A stretch of 6,802 nucleotides of DNA from CAMYLY01 sp039587215 (GTDB lineage: Bacteria > Gemmatimonadota > Gemmatimonadetes > Gemmatimonadales > GWC2-71-9), in the NCBI GenBank assembly GCA_039587215.1, contig JBDHIW010000134.1, positions 1-6,802 of the forward strand, given 5' to 3'. The translations under genes were made by a program, and so were the position numbers. Positions 1-5,251 of the stretch are shown one piece after another. The notes beneath the pieces were generated by a model that ran no database searches, was not told the origin of the DNA, and saw nothing but the letters and a program-made list of their open reading frames with translations. Numbering within the stretch: position 1 is the first letter of the stretch; every line of letters begins with the position of its first letter.

Positions 1-653
1 TCACCGAGCCGGCCGGCACCGGACACGCGCACGAGCAGCGGGTCATCCGCGCCCGGGATGCGAAACGCGAAGTGCCGGCTGGACCGCACGAGCCACGCGC
101 CACCGAGCGGGTCCCCGACCAGCGAGGCGAACCCGAACGGTGACGCCGTCGTGTGCGTGATCCGGCCCTCTTCGTCGGTGCGGTGCACCGCACCTTCGAC
201 GTCCGCCACCCAGTACCCTCCACTCCCCGCGGTCACCACCCCGAGCGGCTCGCGGCCCTCGAGTTGGAGCGCGACACGATGCGGGGTGAGCCGGCGGTCG
301 AATCGCACCGCTCCACCGGCGCCGTCCAACACGACCGCGTCTCCGTCGGGCGCCACGGCGGTGGTGATGCCCTGAAACCACAGCAGCGTCGCGTCCTCCT
401 CGGCCGTGGGAGGAATCGAGTCGAGACGGAGCCGTTCCGGTGCCGTCGCATGCTCGACCACCCGCACCCCACCCTCGACTCTCGTACCGGGAGGCACGTG
501 CTCGGGATTGGGCTCCGCGATGGGGCCGCGTGCCACCGGCGCGCTGCCGTCGACGAGGGCCAACAGACCCACGGCCACGACGAGCGCGGCACCGACGAGT
601 GCCGCGGACCGGACAGGCGTCCGGCCCGCAACACGAGCGGGTCCTGGCTTCAT
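1..653 (-). CDS. Membrane-anchored extracytoplasmic protein, probable beta-propeller (partial, runs off left edge)
   Basis: An open frame of 217 codons runs from an ATG at 653 to the left edge with no stop, so the C-terminus is missing. The N-terminus (MKPGPARVAGRTPVR) is basic and is followed by a hydrophobic stretch at about residues 17-34 rich in A, V and L. This reads as a signal anchor or uncleaved signal peptide, with the rest outside the cytoplasm. From about residue 90 the protein shows weak repeated units of the type TTAVAPDGDAVVLDGAGG, GYWVADVEGAVHRTDEEG and GGAWLVRSS. Each looks like short beta strands around a DG or EG turn, as in NHL- or Vgb-type six-bladed propellers. No enzyme motif is visible. 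The ATG shares its A with the last base of the upstream stop (TAATG), and no good Shine-Dalgarno precedes it, so translational coupling to the small cysteine protein is likely. The propeller call is inference from the repeat pattern, and the function is unknown. Confidence 0.72.
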   Translation of the reverse strand, partial: MKPGPARVAGRTPVRSAALVGAALVVAVGLLALVDGSAPVARGPIAEPNPEHVPPGTRVEGGVRVVEHATAPERLRLDSIPPTAEEDATLLWFQGITTAVAPDGDAVVLDGAGGAVRFDRRLTPHRVALQLEGREPLGVVTAGSGGYWVADVEGAVHRTDEEGRITHTTASPFGFASLVGDPLGGAWLVRSSRHFAFRIPGADDPLLVRVSGAGRLG

Positions 654-1039
654 TACATGCTGATGTCGGCGATCTGGATCGCCTTGGCGCCACCGGCCTC
701 GAAGACGAGACCGGTCACCGTCACCTTGTGCTCCGCATGCGGCTTCAGCGGCGCGTTCTCGCTTCCGCCCGGCATAGCTTCACTGACGGGGATGTAGAGC
801 GTTCCGTCATCGCCGAGGATGGCGAGCGGGACCCCACGGTCAGCACACACCTGCGCACACATCCGGTGATCCGGGCCCGACAGGTTGTGCCGGAACTTGC
901 ACGAGAGGTCGATGACCGTGCCGCTGACCGTCATCTCGGTCCCCTGCGGCTTCTCGGGCATCTGCGCGGCGGCGGCGGTGGGCGCGGCTGCGAACACGAG
1001 CGCGCCGACCGCGAGCGTGCCGATGAGGCGTTTGAGCAT
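653..1039 (-). CDS. Small exported three-cysteine protein of unknown function
   Basis: The protein has 128 residues. It opens with a classic signal peptide: MLKR, a hydrophobic core (LIGTLAVGALVFAAAP), and an Ala-rich region with likely cleavage near residue 25, before QMPEKP. The mature part is about 100 residues. It begins with a strand-like segment, MTVSGTVIDLSC, and has cysteines at 47, 61 and 65 (C-x13-C-x3-C) with histidines at 51 and 58. It then continues GVPLAILGDDGTLYIPV and ends in a second strand-rich segment, HKVTVTGLVFEAGGAKAIQI. The layout resembles a small OB-like or copper-protein-like beta barrel with a metal- or disulfide-forming Cys/His patch. I know similar-looking anonymous secreted proteins but no named family. 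The ATG at 1039 is supported by AGGAGG eight bases upstream. Its stop overlaps the start of the next gene, so the two probably act together outside the cytoplasm. Confidence 0.85.
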   Translation of the reverse strand: MLKRLIGTLAVGALVFAAAPTAAAAQMPEKPQGTEMTVSGTVIDLSCKFRHNLSGPDHRMCAQVCADRGVPLAILGDDGTLYIPVSEAMPGGSENAPLKPHAEHKVTVTGLVFEAGGAKAIQIADISM

Positions 1040-1047
1040 CGGGTCTT

Positions 1048-1053
1048 CCTCCT
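1048..1053 (-). promoter_or_regulatory. Strong Shine-Dalgarno for the small exported protein
   Basis: On the minus strand AGGAGG lies eight bases before the ATG at 1039. It fixes this start inside a much longer open frame that extends upstream to about 1993 but overlaps the protease gene. Confidence 0.85.
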
Positions 1054-1071
1054 GAGGTGTGGTAGGACTGA

Positions 1072-1095
1072 ACTCGCCCCGACGGAGTCGGGAGT
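1072..1095. repeat. Short hairpin between protease gene and exported-protein gene
   Basis: CCCGAC (1078-1083) and GTCGGG (1087-1092) form a perfect 6-bp stem with a 3-base loop. ACTC at 1072-1075 and GAGT at 1092-1095 can extend the stem if a few bases bulge. Neither strand has a U-run directly after the stem, so it does not look like an intrinsic terminator. It sits in the 128-bp gap after the protease stop and 33 bp upstream of the start at 1039. It may be an mRNA structure in the 5' leader or only a chance product of GC-rich sequence. Confidence 0.4.
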
Positions 1096-1167
1096 ACCGT
1101 TTGAAAAACACGCCAGTCCGTGGGGGAGTTCCCGGCAGTCGGTTCGGCGTCTGTTCGGCCGCGATCT

Positions 1168-2289
1168 TCAGTCGGTCGCCAGCAGGTCCGCCAGACCGGA
1201 GCGCCCAGGCCGTGGTTCGCGCCGCCGCACCATAAGGAACTCTCCGAACTGCTCCACTGCCAGGAGGCCAACCACTGTCCCGTGCTCGACGACGGGCGCC
1301 GCGGGCTGTCCGGCCAGGCGGAGACGCAGGAGCGCGTCGTGGAGCGGATCCTGCGGAGCCGCGACCACAACGTCGCGCCGGGCGACCTGGCGCACCGTGC
1401 CGTCCGGGCCGTAGGTGCGGAGCGCTGTCCCGAGATCTCGTGAGAGGACGAGGCCCGTGAGCCGGCCTCCGGCGTCGACGACCGGGAAGTCGCGCTGGCT
1501 TCCGACAGCAAGCATGGCCGCCGCATCGCTCAGAAGCGTGCCGTCGAGGAAAACCCGCAACTCCGTCACCATCACATCGCCCACCCGCAGGTCTCGCAGC
1601 GCCTCTCGTGCCTGCGCGTGGCGTGACTCCGCCTGCGCGCCGAGGTACACGAAGATCGCGATGAAGATGAGAAACGGGTTTCCGCCGATGAGTCCCAGGA
1701 ACCCGAACACCATCGCCATGAGCTGCCCGACGGAGGCGGCGATCGCCGTGGCGCGGGCGAAGCCCAGGCGGGTCCCGAGGAGCCCCCGGAGAATCCGGCC
1801 GCCGTCCATCGGGAAAGCCGGGAGCAGGTTGAACACGACGAGGATCACGTTGATCCAGAGGAGCTGCGAGAGGAAACCCGCACCGGGGCTGAGGGCGGTT
1901 GTCGCCGAGGTCAGATTCCCCATGAGCATCAGCACGACAGCCAGCGCCCCGGCGATGGCTACGTTCACAGCCGGCCCCATTGCCGCGACCCACAGCTCCT
2001 CCATGGGCTTCTCGGGCATGCGTTCGAGGCGCGCCACCCCGCCGATCGGCAGCAGCGTGATGTCACGGGTGGCGATCCCGTAGCGGCGAGCCGTGAGCGC
2101 ATGCCCGAGTTCGTGCAGCACGACGCACGCGAAGACCGCAGCGACCAGCACCACACCCCGAATCACACCGGGAACGTCGGCGCCGCGTGAAACGTCCTGA
2201 AGCACGACCCATCCGATCAGGATGAGAAACGTCCAGTGGACCTGAACCCGAATGCCCGACACCGAGCCGACACGCCACGACCAACGCAC
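1168..2289 (-). CDS. Site-2 type intramembrane zinc metalloprotease (M50) with two CBS domains, Rip3-like
   Basis: This is a 373-residue polytopic membrane protein. Near the N-terminus it has the family segment VQVHWTFLILIGWVVL. The zinc site HELGH is at 59-63, with H59 and H63 as ligands and E60 catalytic. The third-ligand motif NLLPAFPMDGGR is at 154-165, with D162. Hydrophobic helices lie at about 20-35, 43-62, 103-123, 140-160 and 185-217. The rest is cytoplasmic and fits two CBS repeats at about 236-293 (VGDVMVTELRVF onward, with DFPVVDAGGRLTGLV) and 297-351 (APVVEHGTVVGLL). CBS pairs bind adenyl nucleotides and probably gate the protease. The architecture and length match the Rip3/Rv2625c type rather than RseP, which carries PDZ domains. 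The substrate is unknown and is typically an anti-sigma factor or another membrane protein. I chose the GTG at 2289 because AAAGG lies eight bases upstream and the homologous region begins directly after it. The frame extends further upstream but would cross the divergent gene. Confidence 0.93.
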   Translation of the reverse strand: MRWSWRVGSVSGIRVQVHWTFLILIGWVVLQDVSRGADVPGVIRGVVLVAAVFACVVLHELGHALTARRYGIATRDITLLPIGGVARLERMPEKPMEELWVAAMGPAVNVAIAGALAVVLMLMGNLTSATTALSPGAGFLSQLLWINVILVVFNLLPAFPMDGGRILRGLLGTRLGFARATAIAASVGQLMAMVFGFLGLIGGNPFLIFIAIFVYLGAQAESRHAQAREALRDLRVGDVMVTELRVFLDGTLLSDAAAMLAVGSQRDFPVVDAGGRLTGLVLSRDLGTALRTYGPDGTVRQVARRDVVVAAPQDPLHDALLRLRLAGQPAAPVVEHGTVVGLLAVEQFGEFLMVRRREPRPGRSGLADLLATD

Positions 2290-2297
2290 TGCGACCG

Positions 2298-2302
2298 CCT
2301 TT
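2298..2302 (-). promoter_or_regulatory. Shine-Dalgarno supporting the GTG start of the M50 protease
   Basis: On the minus strand AAAGG, followed by CGG, lies eight bases before the GTG at 2289. No in-frame ATG exists near the conserved N-terminus, so this site decides the start. Confidence 0.6.
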
Positions 2303-2326
2303 GGTGGTTCCTGCAGAAACTTACGA

Positions 2327-2347
2327 CACCCCGGCGGGCGCGGGGTG
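2327..2347. repeat. Perfect 7-bp inverted repeat in the divergent promoter region
   Basis: CACCCCG (2327-2333) and its exact complement CGGGGTG (2341-2347) flank a 7-base spacer, GCGGGCG. The repeat lies in the 149-bp gap between the divergent protease and Usp genes, where both promoters must be. The spacing (14 bp centre to centre) would suit a dimeric regulator, or the arms could form an RNA hairpin. GC-rich DNA produces such repeats by chance, so this is a candidate only. Confidence 0.4.
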
Positions 2348-2427
2348 CGCGCTCCATGAACTGCCGTTACAGGAGCGTTTAGCCCACCCTCACCTCCAAA
2401 GGGGTACGGTGCGAGAGGGCAGTGGGC

Positions 2428-2433
2428 AGGAGG
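2428..2433 (+). promoter_or_regulatory. Shine-Dalgarno fixing a GTG start for the first Usp gene
   Basis: AGGAGG ends five bases before a GTG at 2439 and fourteen bases before the in-frame ATG at 2448. The spacing favours GTG, which adds only three residues (M-S-S) to the N-terminus. Confidence 0.75.
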
Positions 2434-2438
2434 TGGCG

Positions 2439-3380
2439 GTGTCGAGCATGAAAGTTGTCGTGCCGTTGGACGGTTCGCCGTTTGCCGAGACGGCCATTCC
2501 CGTATCGCTGAGCCTCGCGCGTGCGCTCGGCGCCCGGATCGAACTGGTGTCCATCTACCTCGAGGAACCACTCATCGCCGAGTGGCAGATTCCCGGGGAG
2601 GAGTTGCGCGCGTCTTACGAGGCGTACCAGCAGAGCGTCCTGCAGCGCCTCCCGTCCGCCGCGGACCTCGACGTGGTCACCACCGTGCTGAGCGGCCCCG
2701 TCGCCGAGACGCTCGAGACACACGTCGCCGACGGCCCCGACGCGATCGTCATCATGAGCACGCACGGGCGCGGCCCGCTCAGTCGCGCGTGGCTCGGCAG
2801 CGTCGCCGATCGCCTCGTGCGCCATGCGCGCGTGCCGGTGCTGCTGCTCCGACCCGAGGACGAGACGCCTGACGGCTTCGAAACCTCCTACACGTTCGGG
2901 AGCGTCGTGGTCGCACTGGACGGCTCGGAACGGGCGGAGTACGGGCTGGTGTGGGCAAAGCACATCGCCGAGGCGACCGGTGCGGCCATCGCACTCGTCC
3001 GCGCCGTTCCATCGCGCTTCGTCACCTCGCCGTACCTCCCGCACACGGTTCGGGAAACCCAGGAACTGCTCGAGCAGGACGAAGCCACGGCACGGACGTA
3101 CCTGACCACGCTCCAGGATAGACTCGGCGCGACCGGCATGACCGTCCAGACCGAGATCCTACCCGGCGTTCAGCCGGGCACGGGGATCACCCGATACGCA
3201 GACCGCACGCGGGCCAGTCTCGTGGTCGTCACGACGCACGGGCGGGGCGGGCTGCCGCGGCTGGTCCTGGGCAGTGTTGCCGACAAGGTCATTCGAGGCG
3301 CCACCACGCCGGTACTGATCGTTCGCGCTCCCTCGTCGCACTCCGCCGGGGACGCGTTGGCGGAAGGAGACCCATCATGA
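2439..3380 (+). CDS. Tandem-domain universal stress protein with near-canonical nucleotide loops
   Basis: This is a 313-residue soluble protein made of two UspA domains, at about 4-138 and 154-297. Each opens with the Usp first strand and aspartate: KVVVPLDGSPFAE (Asp11) and SVVVALDGSERAE (Asp161). Each ends with the ATP-loop pattern. The first loop is STHG(107-110)-x9-GS(120-121) followed by VADRLVRHARVPVLLL. The second is TTHG(265-268)-x9-GS(278-279) followed by VADKVIRGATTPVLIV. The leading Gly of the G-x2-G-x9-G(S/T) motif is Ser or Thr here, a common variant in proteins that still bind ATP. Usp proteins of this kind bind ATP and act in growth arrest, hypoxia or general stress survival in the cytoplasm. 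The exact role here cannot be read from sequence. The last four bases (ATGA, 3377-3380) overlap the start of the second Usp gene, so the pair is co-translated. The M50-CBS protease is divergent, 149 bp away. Confidence 0.93.
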   Translation: MSSMKVVVPLDGSPFAETAIPVSLSLARALGARIELVSIYLEEPLIAEWQIPGEELRASYEAYQQSVLQRLPSAADLDVVTTVLSGPVAETLETHVADGPDAIVIMSTHGRGPLSRAWLGSVADRLVRHARVPVLLLRPEDETPDGFETSYTFGSVVVALDGSERAEYGLVWAKHIAEATGAAIALVRAVPSRFVTSPYLPHTVRETQELLEQDEATARTYLTTLQDRLGATGMTVQTEILPGVQPGTGITRYADRTRASLVVVTTHGRGGLPRLVLGSVADKVIRGATTPVLIVRAPSSHSAGDALAEGDPS

Positions 3381-4276
3381 CCGGAACCATCGTGGTCGCC
3401 GGGGTCGACACCTCGCCCGAGGGAGGCTGGGCGGCCGTGACCGCTTGGCGGCTCGCGGACGCCGTCGCGGGTCGCACGGCCCTCATCCACGCCGTGAGCG
3501 ACGCATGGATCCCACCGGGACGACCGCCGATCGGAACGGACGAGGACGTGCGGGCGCAGCTCGCCCACCACGCGAGCGACGCCGTGCGCGAGTCCCTCGT
3601 GGATCACGTACCCGACGCGTGCCTCGAGCGACTGGATGTGCGGTTCGGTTCGCCGGCGTCGGTCCTGGCCGAGGCCGCGGCCGAACTTGGCGCCGCGCTC
3701 ATCGTGGTCGGCGGGAAGCGGCACTCCGCCCTCGGACGATGGCTCGCCGGGAGCACCGTGCACCAACTGCTCCGCATTTCCGTGACGCCGATCCTGGTCG
3801 CGACGCCCACAATGGCCACGGTGCGCCGAATGCTCGTCGCCGTCGACGTCGACGACACGGCTGCGGCGACGATCGCCGCTGGCGAACACTTGGCCGCCCA
3901 GCTCGGCGCCGACCTTCGCTTCATCCACGCACTCGAGCCGATTCCCTACGCCGCCGACCTGGAACCGTACGTCGATGTCGACGAGGTCCACCGGGCCTCG
4001 CGAACGATTCTGGAGCAACGCGTGTGGCCGCTCATCAGCGACCCCACCGCCGACCGCGTGGTCCGGGAGGGCAGTCCGACGGCCGTGATCGAGGTTGAAG
4101 CGCGAGCCTGGGACGCCGACCTCGTCGTCGTCGGGCATCACAGCCGCAGTCAGCTGGACCGGCTCGTGCTCGGCAGCGTCAGCTACGACCTGCTCCACGA
4201 TCTACCCTCCTCGATCATGGTCGTGCATCCCCAGGCCGTCGCTCCCCCGGCACCCGTCGAGATCGGCGGCACCTGA
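3377..4276 (+). CDS. Tandem-domain universal stress protein with altered nucleotide loops
   Basis: This is a 299-residue protein with two Usp folds, at about 3-143 and 150-284. The first strand of each is recognisable: TIVVAGVDTSPEGG (Asp11) and RRMLVAVDVDD (Asp157). The loops differ from the upstream paralogue. Domain 1 reads GGKR(112-115)-x9-GS(125-126) and domain 2 reads GHHS(253-256)-x9-GS(266-267). The second glycine of G-x2-G-x9-G(S/T) is therefore Arg in one half and Ser in the other, while the last G-S pair is kept. ATP binding may be weakened or changed, and the protein could work as a partner of the first Usp. Translation starts at an ATG overlapping the upstream stop (ATGA), with GGAG seven bases before it, so coupling to the first Usp is strong. 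A proline-rich tail (VAPPAPVE) ends the protein. Confidence 0.9.
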   Translation: MTGTIVVAGVDTSPEGGWAAVTAWRLADAVAGRTALIHAVSDAWIPPGRPPIGTDEDVRAQLAHHASDAVRESLVDHVPDACLERLDVRFGSPASVLAEAAAELGAALIVVGGKRHSALGRWLAGSTVHQLLRISVTPILVATPTMATVRRMLVAVDVDDTAAATIAAGEHLAAQLGADLRFIHALEPIPYAADLEPYVDVDEVHRASRTILEQRVWPLISDPTADRVVREGSPTAVIEVEARAWDADLVVVGHHSRSQLDRLVLGSVSYDLLHDLPSSIMVVHPQAVAPPAPVEIGGT

Positions 4277-4384
4277 CGGCGCCCCCCGGCGGTGCGCAGG
4301 CGTGTCGGTCCTTGACTCCGCACGGGCCGCAGAAGACGTTACGGCGCGCGGCCACCTGAGCACGGGTCGGCGCGCACCAATCCC

Positions 4385-4388
4385 GGAG
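4385..4388 (+). promoter_or_regulatory. Shine-Dalgarno for the GTG start of cphB
   Basis: GGAG lies seven bases before the GTG at 4396. The next in-frame ATG is far inside the conserved fold (residue 105), so the GTG is the only sensible start. Confidence 0.65.
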
Positions 4389-4395
4389 CGTTTAC

Positions 4396-5247
4396 GTGAA
4401 GCACATCCCGACGCCCGGCCGGACCCGGGACGGTGTTCGGCAGGGCTATATCATCCCTATCGGCGGCGGCGAAGAGAAGATCCGCGACCGCGCCATCCTC
4501 AGTCGGTTCGTCGATCTGTGCGGCCACCGGAACGCGCGCATCGCGGTGATCCCGACGGCATCGGAGCGCGACGATACGGGGCCGCGGTATGCCGAGCTGT
4601 TCAAAGACCTCGGGGTAGCCGGCGCCCGCGTGTTTCCCTTCGCCACACGCGACGCGTGCCACGACGAGGAGGAGATCGAGGCCCTCAAACGCGCCGACGG
4701 CATCTTCATGACGGGCGGCAATCAGCTGCGGCTGTCGACGACGCTTGGGGGGACACCGGCCGCGTACGCGATCCGCTCCGTGAGTGCGACCGGCGTGCAC
4801 GTCGCGGGAACATCGGCGGGCGCGGCCTTCCTCCCCGAGCATATGATCGCCTTCGGTAAGGAGGGACCGTCCCCGCGGGCCGACATGGTCACGCTCGCGC
4901 CGGGCCTCGGCCTCACCAACACGGTCGTCGTGGACCAGCACTTCCGCGAGCGGGATCGCCTGGGCCGACTCATCACCGCGATCGGCTACAACCCGTTCGC
5001 GGTCGGCATGGGCCTGGACGAAGACACGGCCGCCTTCATCGATCCGACGGGCATCCTGTCCGTCGTGGGCAGCGGTTCGATTACCATCGTGGACCCGTCG
5101 CACGTCGAGCACTCCTCGATGGACTCCGCGCACCAGCACGATCCGCTCTGTGTCGTAGGGTTGCGGCTCCACGTGCTGACCGACGGGTGGGGCTACGACC
5201 TGGGTCGTCGAGCGGCCGTTTCCGCCCACGCCGCGCCGGCGAGCTGA
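4396..5247 (+). CDS. cphB: Cyanophycinase (peptidase family S51)
   Basis: This is a 283-residue cytoplasmic serine exopeptidase that cuts cyanophycin into beta-Asp-Arg dipeptides. The S51 fold is seen in order: GYIIPIGGGEEKI (17-29), IAVIPTAS (49-56), GIFMTGGNQ (102-110) and the nucleophile elbow GTSAGAA (138-144) with Ser140. These are followed by VVVDQHFRERDRLGR (177-191) with His182, and GLDED (206-210) with Glu209. From memory, the triad of the Synechocystis enzyme is Ser132/His174/Glu201. All three positions shift here by exactly eight residues, and the substrate-binding D-Q before the His and the arginines after it (186, 188, 191) are also kept. This separates it from plain dipeptidase E, which has the same elbow but not this binding set. 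The length is normal for the family. It ends 4 bp before cphA, so the two are surely co-transcribed. The 119-bp gap upstream probably holds their own promoter, although readthrough from the Usp genes is possible. Confidence 0.95.
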   Translation: MKHIPTPGRTRDGVRQGYIIPIGGGEEKIRDRAILSRFVDLCGHRNARIAVIPTASERDDTGPRYAELFKDLGVAGARVFPFATRDACHDEEEIEALKRADGIFMTGGNQLRLSTTLGGTPAAYAIRSVSATGVHVAGTSAGAAFLPEHMIAFGKEGPSPRADMVTLAPGLGLTNTVVVDQHFRERDRLGRLITAIGYNPFAVGMGLDEDTAAFIDPTGILSVVGSGSITIVDPSHVEHSSMDSAHQHDPLCVVGLRLHVLTDGWGYDLGRRAAVSAHAAPAS

Positions 5248-5251
5248 CCTC

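Noticed and set aside
43..693. Minus-strand open frame of 216 codons overlapping the propeller-like gene
   Set aside because: It is Arg-rich with no fold-like pattern. The competing frame from 653 has a signal anchor, a coupled start and repeat units, and stays open to the edge.
1096..1115. T-run on the minus strand after the protease gene, as an intrinsic terminator
   Set aside because: The five-T run precedes the 1072-1095 hairpin in transcription order instead of following it, and no stable stem lies directly before it.
440..1414. Plus-strand open frame of 324 codons
   Set aside because: It is Arg/Pro-rich low-complexity translation antisense to three well-supported minus-strand genes, which is typical of shadow frames in high-GC DNA.
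3170..4198. Minus-strand open frame of 342 codons
   Set aside because: It is antisense to the second Usp gene, with no recognisable domain.
4312..4343. Possible promoter for cphB: TTGACT at 4312-4317
   Set aside because: The -35-like hexamer is good, but nothing resembling a -10 lies 16-18 bp downstream (GACGTT at 17 bp, GTTACG at 20 bp). It is not strong enough to call.
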